NCBI RefSeq assembly: GCF_039543245.1
Contig: NZ_BAABJJ010000027.1
Coordinates: 1 to 64,000, forward strand
Reading direction: 5' to 3'
Origin: Algibacter_G agarivorans
GTDB taxonomy: Bacteria > Bacteroidota > Bacteroidia > Flavobacteriales > Flavobacteriaceae
DNA: 64,000 nt
Both the position numbers and the translations under genes were made by a program. Positions 17,858 through 26,913 of this stretch are shown here, one piece after another (position 1 is the stretch's first letter; the number at the start of each line of letters is the position of its first letter). The notes beneath the pieces are model-generated. The model was not told the DNA's origin, ran no database searches, and saw only the letters and a list, made by a program, of their open reading frames with translations.

Positions 17858-19150
17858 ATGAAATACTTCCCCATAGATAGATCACTTTTTGTGAAAAATA
17901 GAGCCCAATTTGTTGCAAAAATGCAACCTGAAAGTTTGGCGATATTTAACTCAAATGATATTTATCCGATAAGTGCAGATAGTACGATGCCTTTTGAGCA
18001 ACATCGAGACATTTTTTATTTAAGTGGTGTAGATCAAGAAGAAAGTATATTGGTTTTGTTTCCGGATTGCCCAAAGGAAAAGCATCGAGAAATGCTGTTT
18101 TTAAAGGAAACCAACGAGCATATTGCCATTTGGGAAGGCGAAAAATTAACCAAAGAGAAAGCTTTTGAGACTAGTGGAATAAGAACCGTTTATTGGTTGC
18201 AGGATCTAGAAAAAATCATGTTTGAAATCATGACGCAATGCCATACGGTTTACATTAACACAAACGAACACTACAGAGCAAATGTTGAAACCCAAACTCG
18301 GGAAGACCGTTTTACTAAATGGTTAAAGAACAAATATCCTGCGCACGCTGTTGCAAAAAGCAATCCTATATTACAACGCCTCCGTTCTGTAAAAAACGAT
18401 ATTGAAATTGATTTAATTCAACAAGCTTGTAACATTACAGAAAAAGGTTTTCGGCGTATTCTAAACTTTGTAAAACCGGGTGTTTGGGAATATGAAATTG
18501 AAGCGGAATTTATGCATGAATTTTTAAGGAACCGTTCTAAAAAGTTCGCTTACACACCCATTGTTGCCTCTGGTAATAACGCCAATGTACTGCATTATAT
18601 AGAAAATAATCAACAGTGTAGAGCAGGAGAATTAATTTTAATGGATGTTGGAGCGGAATATGCCAATTATTCTAGTGACATGACACGCAGTGTCCCAGTT
18701 TCCGGTCGCTTTTCAGAAAGACAAAAAGCAGTTTACAATGCCGTGCTTAGAGTTAAAAACGATGCTACAAAAATGCTTGTTGCAGGAGCAGATTGGGCAG
18801 CATATCATGTTGAAGTTGGGAAAATAATGACCAGTGAATTATTAGGTTTAGGATTGCTTGATAAGACCGATATAAAAAACGAAAACCCTGATTGGCCAGC
18901 TTATAAAAAATATTTTATGCACGGCACAAGTCATCACATGGGACTGGACACTCATGATTATGGTATTTTAACAGAGCCCATGCAAGCCAATATGGTTTTT
19001 ACTGTAGAACCTGGTATTTATATTCCTGATGAAGGCTTTGGAATCCGATTGGAAGATGATGTTGTTGTTCAAGAACAAGGAGACTCTTTTAATTTAATGC
19101 GAAACATTCCTATTGAAGCTGACGAAATTGAAGATATTATGAATTCTTAA
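17858..19150 (+). CDS. pepP: Xaa-Pro aminopeptidase (aminopeptidase P), M24B family
   Basis: A 430-residue cytosolic peptidase that removes the N-terminal residue from X-Pro peptides. An N-terminal creatinase-like domain (FYLSGVDQEESILVLFP) is followed by the pita-bread catalytic domain. The metal ligands are visible in LMDVGAEYANYSSDMTRS (two Asp), HGTSHHMGLDTHD (His), FTVEPGIYIP (Glu) and IRLEDDVVV (Glu). The length is typical. It is convergent with lysC, and a strong bidirectional terminator lies between them. Confidence 0.92.
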   Translation: MKYFPIDRSLFVKNRAQFVAKMQPESLAIFNSNDIYPISADSTMPFEQHRDIFYLSGVDQEESILVLFPDCPKEKHREMLFLKETNEHIAIWEGEKLTKEKAFETSGIRTVYWLQDLEKIMFEIMTQCHTVYINTNEHYRANVETQTREDRFTKWLKNKYPAHAVAKSNPILQRLRSVKNDIEIDLIQQACNITEKGFRRILNFVKPGVWEYEIEAEFMHEFLRNRSKKFAYTPIVASGNNANVLHYIENNQQCRAGELILMDVGAEYANYSSDMTRSVPVSGRFSERQKAVYNAVLRVKNDATKMLVAGADWAAYHVEVGKIMTSELLGLGLLDKTDIKNENPDWPAYKKYFMHGTSHHMGLDTHDYGILTEPMQANMVFTVEPGIYIPDEGFGIRLEDDVVVQEQGDSFNLMRNIPIEADEIEDIMNS

Positions 19151-19158
19151 AAAAAAAG

Positions 19159-19185
19159 AAAGGGTCGTTGAAAAACGACCCTTTT
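19159..19185. terminator. bidirectional terminator between pepP and lysC
   Basis: An 11-bp stem AAAGGGTCGTT/AACGACCCTTT with a 4-base loop has an A-run on the left and T residues on the right. It can therefore end both convergent transcripts. Confidence 0.88.
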
Positions 19186-19209
19186 AGCTAACAAATCTAA
19201 TATTGTAAT

Positions 19210-20532
19210 TTATAGAGTGACTAATTCAAATAAATAATCGTTTAGTTTTCGTAGCGTATTAATTTTATCTTTTGTATCTACTAATAACGAGATGTTATTC
19301 TTACTTCCGCCGTAAGATATCATTCTAATTTTAGTGTCCTGTAATATTTGGAATAATTTATATGTGTTTTGATGATTTACTACTGAATGCCCAACTAAAC
19401 ACACAATACTTTGGTTCTTATCAACTTCTGTTAAAGATATCTCATCTAATTCTGTAAGAATTTTGCCTAAATTTTTATCGTCATCTATGGTAAGTGATAC
19501 AGCTACTTCAGAAGTGGTTATCATGTCGATAGACGTCTCATATTTTTCAAAAATCTCAAATACTTTCTTCAAGAAACCATGCGCTTGCAACATGCGTGCA
19601 GACTTAATTTTTATGGCTGTAATATTATCCTTTGCAGCAATTGCTTTAATGCCATTTCCTGAAGTCTGACTAGAAATTAATGTGCCATGCGCATCAGGAT
19701 TCATGGTGTTTTTGAGCCTAACAGGAATATTATCTGCTCTTACCGGAGTAACGGTTTGCGGATGCAATATTTTAGCACCAAAATATGCTAATTCGGCAGC
19801 TTCTTCAAACGATAAATTCGAAATGGCCTTAGTGTTTTCAACATACCTAGGGTCGTTATTATGCATCCCATCAATATCTGTCCAAATCTGTACCTCTTCA
19901 GCTTTAATAGCTGCGCCTATAATAGTTGCAGTATAATCACTACCGCCACGTTGCAAGTTTGAAATGTCTCCAAGATCATCTAAACAAATAAAGCCTTGAG
20001 TGATATATATATCTGAATCTTCGGCAGCATTCAAAACAACTTGGAAATTTTCTTTTATATAATCAAGGTCTGGTTCTTTATTATCATCAATTCGCATGAA
20101 ATCTAAAGCAGGTAGTAATGCAGAACGTATACCTTCTTGCTTTAAATAACTGTTAAACATGTACGTTGAAAGCAACTCGCCTTGAGCTACAATTTGGTTA
20201 TCTAATAATTTAGAAGCCTCTTTATATGTACATTCAACTAAAAAACTAAAAATCCCTGAAACATAAGTTTTAACTTCTTTATTTAAAAGTTCATTTGAAA
20301 GAAGTGTGTCTATAGTAACAAAATAGGTTTCATGTAGCTTGTTGATTTTTTCAATAGCTTCATTAGGTTTGCTATCTGAAATATCTTGAGCAATTGCAAC
20401 TAATTGATTAGTGGTTCCAGACATAGCTGAAAGTACCACAACCTTTTTCTTCCCATCGTTAATTATACTTTTAACGTTGCTCATGTTTTCAACGGATCCT
20501 ACTGAGGTTCCTCCAAACTTTAAGACTTTCAT
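19210..20532 (-). CDS. lysC: aspartate kinase
   Basis: A 440-residue monofunctional aspartate kinase, which phosphorylates aspartate as the first step to lysine, threonine and methionine. The kinase domain shows MKVLKFGGTSVGS, a TQGFICLDDLGDISNLQRGGSDYTATIIGA-like block split around residue 200, and EVQIWTDIDGMHNNDP. Two C-terminal ACT domains follow (about 300-440; SARMLQAHGFLKKVFEIFEKY, IVCLVGHSVVN). An ATG at 20553 is in frame but falls within the -7 promoter element, so the start at 20532, matching the family N-terminus, is chosen. The gene is divergent from an ACT-like protein. Confidence 0.92.
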   Translation of the reverse strand: MKVLKFGGTSVGSVENMSNVKSIINDGKKKVVVLSAMSGTTNQLVAIAQDISDSKPNEAIEKINKLHETYFVTIDTLLSNELLNKEVKTYVSGIFSFLVECTYKEASKLLDNQIVAQGELLSTYMFNSYLKQEGIRSALLPALDFMRIDDNKEPDLDYIKENFQVVLNAAEDSDIYITQGFICLDDLGDISNLQRGGSDYTATIIGAAIKAEEVQIWTDIDGMHNNDPRYVENTKAISNLSFEEAAELAYFGAKILHPQTVTPVRADNIPVRLKNTMNPDAHGTLISSQTSGNGIKAIAAKDNITAIKIKSARMLQAHGFLKKVFEIFEKYETSIDMITTSEVAVSLTIDDDKNLGKILTELDEISLTEVDKNQSIVCLVGHSVVNHQNTYKLFQILQDTKIRMISYGGSKNNISLLVDTKDKINTLRKLNDYLFELVTL

Positions 20533-20550
20533 AATCATGAATTTGAGCGG

Positions 20551-20558
20551 CAAAATTA
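20551..20558 (-). promoter_or_regulatory. -7 promoter element for lysC
   Basis: On the minus strand TAATTTTG is a perfect TAnnTTTG match, 18 bp upstream of the chosen lysC start. It excludes the longer in-frame start. Confidence 0.7.
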
Positions 20559-20600
20559 GGGTTCATTTGCGTAATACCTATGTTTCTTAAAAAAATTGTT

Positions 20601-20608
20601 TATTTTTG
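20601..20608 (+). promoter_or_regulatory. -7 promoter element for the ACT-like gene
   Basis: TATTTTTG matches TAnnTTTG and lies 22 bp upstream of the ATG. It is back to back with the lysC promoter 42 bp away. Confidence 0.65.
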
Positions 20609-20630
20609 CACATATTGTTAAATAATTAAC

Positions 20631-21287
20631 ATGAAGACCGTATCTAACTGTGTTGAAGATATTTTAATATCGCAACCATACCTAGAAGAAGCACTATCAA
20701 GAAACATCATAAACTTTAGTGCTTTAGCTATTGAATTGGTGGAGCCCATAAGCAATATGCTTAAAAAAGAGGTAAAGCCCGGTGCTATTATGATGGCGCT
20801 TAGACGTTACAATCCTCCAGTTGCCTTATCTAATTCGTTAAAAATGAGAAGGGTGATTCAGAATTTAGGCGATATAACCGTGCGTTCAAACTTAACCGAT
20901 TTTACAGTTAAAAATTCTGATTCTATTATTGATAACCACGCCAAGATTTTAGAGCGTATTAATCAAGAATCCAAACTGTTTTACACCTTTACTAGAGGTA
21001 TTCATGAAAGCAATATTATCATTTCCAGTAGTTTAAACGATTTTATAAAGGACTCTTTAAAAAACGAAACTTTTTTAGCTGTACAAGAAGGGTTATCTGC
21101 CATTAGTATAAACTTGCCTCAAGACAACTCGAAAATTGCCGGTTTATATTATCATTTTTTTAAACGTTTGGCTTGGGAAGGCGTGGTTTTATATGAAGTT
21201 ATTTCAACTACAAATGAGTTTACTATTTTAGTTGAAGATGAATATGTAGACAAGGCTTTTGCTGCTATTAAAAAGGTGAAGTCTTAA
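20631..21287 (+). CDS. small ACT-like regulatory protein divergent from aspartate kinase
   Basis: A 218-residue cytosolic protein of uncertain function. The N-terminal half (about 1-65) looks helical and HTH-like (EDILISQPYLEEALSRNIIN, GAIMMALRRYNPP). The C-terminal part (about 130-218) has the strand-helix rhythm of one or two ACT domains (FLAVQEGLSAISINLP, GVVLYEVISTTNEFTILVEDEYVDKAFAAIKKV), similar in style to aspartate-kinase ACT domains. No kinase catalytic motifs are present. Its promoter is back to back with that of lysC, which suggests a role linked to amino-acid sensing. The stop overlaps the convergent brnQ stop by 4 bp. Confidence 0.7.
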   Translation: MKTVSNCVEDILISQPYLEEALSRNIINFSALAIELVEPISNMLKKEVKPGAIMMALRRYNPPVALSNSLKMRRVIQNLGDITVRSNLTDFTVKNSDSIIDNHAKILERINQESKLFYTFTRGIHESNIIISSSLNDFIKDSLKNETFLAVQEGLSAISINLPQDNSKIAGLYYHFFKRLAWEGVVLYEVISTTNEFTILVEDEYVDKAFAAIKKVKS

Positions 21288-22564
21288 TCACTAGCTTTTG
21301 ATTTTTTAAATAAATTTACCAATATAAACGTAGCTATAGCTGGTAAAACCCATCCTAAATTTTGATTTGCTAAAGGAATTATTGATTTAACAGGTTCTAA
21401 GTTTTCATTACGGATTATAAATCCTAAAAAATCTGGAATACTAAAAATAAAAGTTATTAAAACCACCCATCTAAACACAAGTTCTGATGCGAACTTTATT
21501 GGAATAACATTCAATAAAATGAGTACAATACACAACGGGTAAACAAACATCAAGGCGGGTAATGCAATATCTATAATATATTTTACATCCATTTGTCCAA
21601 CGGCAATACCAACTAAACAACAAATAATAGCAGTTATTAAATATCCGTGTTTAAAGGTCTTAAAATAGGCTTTAAAAAAATCTGAAATACTAACAACAAT
21701 AGTAACAGCAGTTGTAAAACAAGCTAGAGCAATTAGAATACTTAAAAAAGTTGAACCCACATGTCCTAAAGTTTTTACGGCAAGTCCAGATAGCAAATTA
21801 GTTCTTGAGATATGTTCACCAAATTGGCCATTATAATATGCTCCAATTGCAATTAAACCTGCATAAATAATTAATAAGCCAAACATGGCAATTAAACCAG
21901 ATTTAGCAATCATTATTTTTTTATCATGAAATGACATTTTGTTTTTAGAATTATTAATGGACACTAAAACAATGCCGCCCATGATCATTCCAGCTAGAGC
22001 GTCATACGTCTGATAGCCTTCTAGCAAACCACTAATTATTGGTGATTCAAAATTTGATGGATTCATTCCAGCTACAGGAGAACAAATTCCAACAGCAATT
22101 ATAACTAGCAGTATTAAAACAATGATTGGTGTTAAGTATTTGCCCAGTATACTTAATACTTTATTTCTGTTCATTACAAAAATAAATACCATTACAAAAT
22201 ATATGACGCTCGTAAGCAAAGGGCTTGTGCCAAAAAATGGGGCAATTGCCATTTCATGAGTAACCGCAGCGGTACGAGGACTTGGTAAGGCAATGGTAAT
22301 AGTAAACAGACAAAAACAAAAGATTAAGCTGAAAATTGGCGATACCTTTTTTCCAAAATCAAATAAAGTGCCTTGCAATTTAGCATGTGCAAAAATGGCT
22401 AATAAGGGAATTATGGTTGTAGTTATTATAAACCCTAGAGTTACCAACCACCAGTCTTCACCGGACTTAAAACCTAGTAACGGGGGTAATATTAAATTTC
22501 CAGCGCCAAAAAATCCAGCAAATAAAGCAAAACCAAATACAAAGGTTTCTTTAGTTTTATTCAT
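21284..22564 (-). CDS. brnQ: branched-chain amino acid:cation symporter (LIVCS family)
   Basis: A 426-residue inner-membrane carrier with about twelve hydrophobic helices. It shows the family N-terminus (FGFALFAGFFGAGNLILPPLLG) and the LAGMIMGGIVLVSI segment. BrnQ proteins import leucine, isoleucine and valine with Na+ or H+. Its position next to aspartate-family control genes fits amino-acid metabolism, but there is no shared transcript: it is convergent with the ACT-like gene and divergent from the hydrolase. Confidence 0.9.
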   Translation of the reverse strand: MNKTKETFVFGFALFAGFFGAGNLILPPLLGFKSGEDWWLVTLGFIITTTIIPLLAIFAHAKLQGTLFDFGKKVSPIFSLIFCFCLFTITIALPSPRTAAVTHEMAIAPFFGTSPLLTSVIYFVMVFIFVMNRNKVLSILGKYLTPIIVLILLVIIAVGICSPVAGMNPSNFESPIISGLLEGYQTYDALAGMIMGGIVLVSINNSKNKMSFHDKKIMIAKSGLIAMFGLLIIYAGLIAIGAYYNGQFGEHISRTNLLSGLAVKTLGHVGSTFLSILIALACFTTAVTIVVSISDFFKAYFKTFKHGYLITAIICCLVGIAVGQMDVKYIIDIALPALMFVYPLCIVLILLNVIPIKFASELVFRWVVLITFIFSIPDFLGFIIRNENLEPVKSIIPLANQNLGWVLPAIATFILVNLFKKSKASD

Positions 22565-22574
22565 AGTATGATTT

Positions 22575-22582
22575 TATCTTTG
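22575..22582 (+). promoter_or_regulatory. -7 promoter element for the alpha/beta hydrolase
   Basis: TATCTTTG matches TAnnTTTG and lies 18 bp before the ATG, in the 36-bp divergent gap with brnQ. Confidence 0.6.
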
Positions 22583-22600
22583 CCTAAGATAAATTAAACA

Positions 22601-23380
22601 ATGATTGTAGAGTATAAAGGCATCAATATTTTTTACACAGACCAAGGAAAAGGTAATGCTGTGGTATTATTGCATGGTTTTTTAGAAAACACCTCTATGT
22701 GGGATGCATTTATACCCGCACTTTCAAAAAAAAACAGAATCATTTGTATTGATTTGTTAGGTCATGGCAAAACTGAATGTTTAGGCTATGTACATAGCAT
22801 GGAGCTTATGGCAGAGGTTGTTGAAGCCATTCTTAAACATTTGAAGATAAGACGTTCCATATTTATCGGTCATTCTATGGGTGGGTATGTGGCGCTCGCT
22901 TTCGCGGAAAAAAACCCTGATGTTTTAAAAGCATTGTGCTTAATGAATTCTACCGCTAATGCTGACACGCCCGAAAAAAAACAAAATCGAGATAGGGCAA
23001 TTTTAGCTGTAAAACAAAATCATAAAACATTTATAAGAATGGCTATCGCCAATTTGTTCAGGCCAAAAAACAGAACGCTTTTTTCAGAACAAATAATACA
23101 AGTAATAGAAACCGCCTTAAAAACACCATTACAAGGTATTATTGCAGCACTTGAAGGCATGAAAATTAGAGAAGACAGAGAAGTGTTGCTCCATTTTACA
23201 CCGTATAAAAAAATGTTGATAGTTAGCAAAAAGGACCCAGCTCTAGATTACGAATCTTTAATTGCCCAGACCAAAAATACTGATGTAGAATTAGTGGAAT
23301 TCCCTGATGGACACATGAGCCATATTGAAAATAAAGATGAATTCCTACTAAAAATAATGTATTTCATCGAAAATAATTAG
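22601..23380 (+). CDS. alpha/beta-fold hydrolase
   Basis: A 259-residue cytosolic hydrolase. The oxyanion motif LLHGFLENTSMW is followed by the nucleophile elbow GHSMGGY with Ser92. The probable acid Asp lies in SKKDPALDYE, and the His in DGHMSHIEN. The family includes esterases, lipases and C-C hydrolases, and the substrate cannot be inferred. Its last codons (MYFIENN) recur as a short DNA match at 30125-30142, upstream of the third zinc-ribbon gene. Confidence 0.85.
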   Translation: MIVEYKGINIFYTDQGKGNAVVLLHGFLENTSMWDAFIPALSKKNRIICIDLLGHGKTECLGYVHSMELMAEVVEAILKHLKIRRSIFIGHSMGGYVALAFAEKNPDVLKALCLMNSTANADTPEKKQNRDRAILAVKQNHKTFIRMAIANLFRPKNRTLFSEQIIQVIETALKTPLQGIIAALEGMKIREDREVLLHFTPYKKMLIVSKKDPALDYESLIAQTKNTDVELVEFPDGHMSHIENKDEFLLKIMYFIENN

Positions 23381-23439
23381 CTTTTCATCGATTTATTAAT
23401 TTTTTATTGTTAACTTTATGGCTCCCAAACGATAGAGTC

Positions 23440-23706
23440 ATGAAAAAAAACACGAATAAACCTACATTGATTCCAAAAATGTACTGCAATCTTTTTGGGC
23501 ATGATTATCAAGTAACTAAAAAAGTAACTTACCACGTTAAAGAATATACTTGTAGGCATTGCAAAAAAGAATTAACTACAAATAGTAATGGAAATCTAAT
23601 TGAGCTTACACCTAAGTTTAGAGAAATAAATGCTATTCTAGAACGCATATACGCGTCAAGGATGCAACGTTTAAAGGAGAAAACATTCGCTTCGTCGATT
23701 TATTAA
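23440..23706 (+). CDS. small zinc-ribbon-like protein, family copy 1
   Basis: An 88-residue protein with no named function. The motif CNLFGHDY near residue 18 and the pair CRHC about 20 residues later suggest a four-ligand zinc site (Cys, His, Cys, Cys). A helical tail follows (LTPKFREINAILERIY). The pattern resembles small phage-type DUF1660-like zinc ribbons. A TTG 33 bp upstream is in frame, but the ATG at 23440 lines up with the paralogue at 23782. The two share most residues from KVTYHVKEYTC onward and are separated by 75 bp. Confidence 0.75.
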   Translation: MKKNTNKPTLIPKMYCNLFGHDYQVTKKVTYHVKEYTCRHCKKELTTNSNGNLIELTPKFREINAILERIYASRMQRLKEKTFASSIY

Positions 23707-23781
23707 CTGCTTATTAACAATTACTCGCTGGTTTTTAATACTTTAACAGTCTCTCTGAAAATAATTAATAAGTATAGTAAC

Positions 23782-24042
23782 ATGAAAAACATTCATTGCA
23801 AGGTGTTTGGGCATGATTATAAAGTAACACGACACGTTACATATCATGTAAAAGAATACACCTGTAAAAACTGCAGAAGAGAGCTTACTACCAGTGGAAA
23901 TGGTGATTTAATTGAACTCACACCAAAGTTTAAAGAAATTAATGACGTTTTAGAACGCATACACTACAAGCGTATTTTAAGAACGAACAAACACCATTCT
24001 AATGTACAGGTTCTAAACAAGTCGAAATTACGTATTGCTTAG
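23782..24042 (+). CDS. small zinc-ribbon-like protein, family copy 2
   Basis: An 86-residue tandem paralogue of the preceding gene. It shows CKVFGHDYKVTRHVTYHVKE, then CKNC, then the same LTPKFKEINDVLERIHYKR tail. The basic character (many Lys and Arg) would suit nucleic-acid binding, but that is inference. A more distant third copy lies at 30207. Convergent with thiL. Confidence 0.75.
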   Translation: MKNIHCKVFGHDYKVTRHVTYHVKEYTCKNCRRELTTSGNGDLIELTPKFKEINDVLERIHYKRILRTNKHHSNVQVLNKSKLRIA

Positions 24043-24073
24043 AGGCTGTTTTGGCATATTTCAAAACAATCTT

Positions 24074-25120
24074 TTAGTCATTAAAATTTTTCCAACCTTG
24101 TGCTTTTATTGGAATTCTAGAATCTCCTCTAGTTACTAAATGCATGCCTTCATTTACCGCTTTCATATAACCGATAACAGTTAAATTTGGATTTGCCTTT
24201 ATTTTAAGAAAATCGTTTTGTGAAACAGTGAATAAAAGCTCATAATCTTCACCTCCATTTAAAGCCACCGTTGTACTATCAATATTAAACTCTTCGCAAG
24301 TAGATATTACTTGTGGGTCTAATGGGATTTTTTCTTCGTATAAATCGCAGCCAACTTCACTTTGTTTGCATAAATGTATAATTTCAGAAGATAACCCATC
24401 GCTAATATCAATCATAGCAGTTGGCTTAATGTCCAAATCATTCAATAATTTGATAATATCTTTACGCGCTTCTGGTTTTAATTGGCGTTCAATAATATAC
24501 GAATATTGCTCTAAATCTGGTTGGCTATTAGGGTTTACTTTATACACTTCTTTTTCGCGTTCAAGTACTTGCAAGCCCATATATGCTGCGCCTAAATCGC
24601 CAGAAACAACTAGCAGGTCATTTGGTTTGGCGCCATTTCTATATACTTCATTGTTTGTTTCAATTTCACCAATAGCAGTAACAGAAATCAATAAGCCTGT
24701 ATTAGAAGATGTGGTATCTCCGCCAATAACATCAATATTATAAATGGACGCCGCAGTTTCAATACCAGCATACAAATCTTCTAAAGCTTCTAACGGAAAT
24801 CGGTTAGAAACCGCAATAGAAACCGTTATCTGAGTCGCTTTAGCGTTCATGGCATAAACATCCGATAAATTTACAATAACCGCTTTGTAGCCTAAATGTT
24901 TAAGCGGCATGTAGCTTAAATCAAAATGCACGCCCTCAATAAGCAAGTCTGTAGTAACAACTATTTTTTTGTTATCAAAATTCAATACGGCAGCATCATC
25001 ACCAATGCCTTTTATAGTTGACGATTGTTTAATTTTGAAACTCTTGGTTAAATGCTCTATTAGTTTAAATTCTCCTAAATCACTTAGCTGAGTTCGTTGT
25101 TGGTTTTTATCTTCTATCAT
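24074..25120 (-). CDS. thiL: thiamine-monophosphate kinase
   Basis: A 348-residue enzyme that phosphorylates thiamine monophosphate to the cofactor thiamine diphosphate. Family blocks are GIGDDAAVL, VVTTDLLIEGVHF, AVIVNLSDVYAMNA, IGGDTTSS, MIDISDGLSSEI and ALNGGEDYELLFTV, in the order of the PurM/ThiL fold. The product cofactor is used by NifJ and KorB in this window. A consensus -7 element sits only 4 bp before the ATG, which implies a leaderless or near-leaderless transcript. I saw no TPP riboswitch. Confidence 0.93.
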   Translation of the reverse strand: MIEDKNQQRTQLSDLGEFKLIEHLTKSFKIKQSSTIKGIGDDAAVLNFDNKKIVVTTDLLIEGVHFDLSYMPLKHLGYKAVIVNLSDVYAMNAKATQITVSIAVSNRFPLEALEDLYAGIETAASIYNIDVIGGDTTSSNTGLLISVTAIGEIETNNEVYRNGAKPNDLLVVSGDLGAAYMGLQVLEREKEVYKVNPNSQPDLEQYSYIIERQLKPEARKDIIKLLNDLDIKPTAMIDISDGLSSEIIHLCKQSEVGCDLYEEKIPLDPQVISTCEEFNIDSTTVALNGGEDYELLFTVSQNDFLKIKANPNLTVIGYMKAVNEGMHLVTRGDSRIPIKAQGWKNFND

Positions 25121-25124
25121 GGTG

Positions 25125-25132
25125 CAAAAATA
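25125..25132 (-). promoter_or_regulatory. -7 promoter element for thiL, close to the start codon
   Basis: On the minus strand TATTTTTG, a perfect TAnnTTTG, is followed by only CACC before the ATG. Transcription would begin at or within a few bases of the start codon. Confidence 0.65.
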
Positions 25133-25241
25133 AGAAGCTAATTTTTATTAGACCTTATTCTTTTAGAGAAATAAGTTTTTGATCAATGCCCGTTTTAGCA
25201 TTTAAATGGATAACACACTCAGTAAATTAACTATATTATAT

Positions 25242-25249
25242 TAACTTTG
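25242..25249 (+). promoter_or_regulatory. -7 promoter element for the MbnP/MbnH operon
   Basis: TAACTTTG matches TAnnTTTG, about 100 bp upstream of the first gene of the four-gene operon. This leaves a long leader with no recognised structure. Confidence 0.5.
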
Positions 25250-25350
25250 AATAAACAAAATAGCTAAATAAGAATTCGTTTTAATATAGTGCTATGATAT
25301 TAAAACAATATGCCTAACCTCGAAAAAGATTAATTAAAAACCCATCCTTT

Positions 25351-26904
25351 ATGACTTGTCTTAATAAAAGTATAATCCTTAAATTTTTTATTTTAGGATG
25401 TTTTGTTATTCAATCCTGTAGTAGTATTGATTCAGCTGACTCAGATAGTGATGGCATTGCAGATAGCTCAGATAATTGTCCAACTTTTGCAAACCCAAAT
25501 CAAGAAGATGAAGATAATGACGGTATAGGGGATGTTTGTGATATAGATGGAGATAATGATGGTGTTTTAGATAGCTTAGACAACTGCCCTACGCAAGCAA
25601 ATCCAAATCAAGAAGATAATGATAATGATGGTGTTGGTGATATTTGCGACGACGACGACGATAATGATGGTGTTTTAGATACAAATGATAACTGTCCGCT
25701 AACGATAAATCCTAATCAGGCAGACGACGATAATGATGGTTTAGGTGATATTTGTGATGGTGATTATGACGATATAACAACACCTCTTGCTGTTTGTAAT
25801 AATGGTTTTGCAAATAATTTTCCTTGTAGCGATTATGATTTAATGGCGCAAATTCCATTAAGTACATTCGGAGCTTCGGCAGGAAATGATTCTTGGGGAT
25901 GGGTAGACCCAACAACTGGTAAAGAATATGCTATCATGTGTCTTAATAATGGCGTTACTTTTATTGATATTACAGATACTTCCAGCCCTATATATTTAGG
26001 AAAACTACCTACTGCTAGTATAAATAGCCCTTGGCGCGATGTTAAAGTGTATAATAATTATGCTTTTATAGTTGCTGATAGAGCAACAACGCATGGTATA
26101 CAGATATTTGATTTAACCCGCTTACGAAATGTAACAAATACGCCTGAAACGTTTACAGCAGACGCACGTTATACTGGTTTTGGAAGTGCACATAATATTG
26201 TTATTAACGAAGCTACAGGTTATGCTTATGCAGTAGGCACGAGCAGAACGGGAACATTTGCCGGTGGGCCTTTATTTATTAATATACAAAATCCTTTAAG
26301 CTCAATTGATTCAGGTGGGTTTACTGGTTACGCTCATGATGCTCAAGCAGTAACATACAAGGGGCCTGACGTAGATCATATTGGAAAAGAGATTTTAATA
26401 GGAAGCAATGAAACAGAGATAGTCATTGTTGATGTAACAGATAAAGCAAATCCAATAGAGCTATCTACAATCAGTTATAATAATGTGGGCTATACGCATC
26501 AAGGTTGGTTTACCGAAGATATGAAATATTTCATCTTAGGTGATGAACTAGATGAGGTAAATATAGGCACCAATACGAGAACTATTATTTTTGATTTTAC
26601 CGATTTAGATAGCCCAAAATATCACATGGATTATCTAGGGGCTTCAGGTGCCATAGATCATAATGGATACGTTAAGGGGGATTCGTATTTTCAAGCAAGT
26701 TATACCGCGGGCATGAGGATACTTGATATTTCAAATATTGCAGGTAAGAGCATAAGTGAAATTGGCTTTTTCGACACCTATCCTGATAACAATGGCACCA
26801 GCTTTAACGGCGCATGGACTGTTTATCCTTATTTTCCAAGTGGAAATATTATTATAAGCGATATTAATAGAGGGTTATTTGTTGTTAGAAAAAGTGGAAC
26901 ATAA
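25351..26904 (+). CDS. choice-of-anchor B lipoprotein with thrombospondin type 3 calcium repeats
   Basis: A 517-residue exported protein. The lipoprotein signal ends in VIQSCSS. Residues about 28-140 are calcium-binding thrombospondin type 3 repeats (DSDGIADSSDNCP, DNDGIGDVCD, DNDGVLDSLDNCP and so on). The rest is a beta-propeller-like domain with LVIVD-type repeats of the choice-of-anchor B family (MCLNNGVTFIDITDTSSPIYLG, IVIVDVTDKANPIELS, GMRILDISNIAGKSISEIG). HNIVIN and DHNGYV could supply metal-binding His residues. It is the first gene of a tight operon (9-bp gap to the next) that ends with MbnP and MbnH homologues. Its biochemical role is unknown. Confidence 0.85.
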   Translation: MTCLNKSIILKFFILGCFVIQSCSSIDSADSDSDGIADSSDNCPTFANPNQEDEDNDGIGDVCDIDGDNDGVLDSLDNCPTQANPNQEDNDNDGVGDICDDDDDNDGVLDTNDNCPLTINPNQADDDNDGLGDICDGDYDDITTPLAVCNNGFANNFPCSDYDLMAQIPLSTFGASAGNDSWGWVDPTTGKEYAIMCLNNGVTFIDITDTSSPIYLGKLPTASINSPWRDVKVYNNYAFIVADRATTHGIQIFDLTRLRNVTNTPETFTADARYTGFGSAHNIVINEATGYAYAVGTSRTGTFAGGPLFINIQNPLSSIDSGGFTGYAHDAQAVTYKGPDVDHIGKEILIGSNETEIVIVDVTDKANPIELSTISYNNVGYTHQGWFTEDMKYFILGDELDEVNIGTNTRTIIFDFTDLDSPKYHMDYLGASGAIDHNGYVKGDSYFQASYTAGMRILDISNIAGKSISEIGFFDTYPDNNGTSFNGAWTVYPYFPSGNIIISDINRGLFVVRKSGT

Positions 26905-26913
26905 CTTAGAATT

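Noticed and set aside
20533..20553. Longer lysC start
   Set aside because: The extra codons overlap a perfect -7 promoter element and lie before the conserved KVLKFGGTS N-terminus.
24074..25350. TPP riboswitch upstream of thiL
   Set aside because: The predicted transcript has almost no leader, and no conserved CTGAGA-type core was found.
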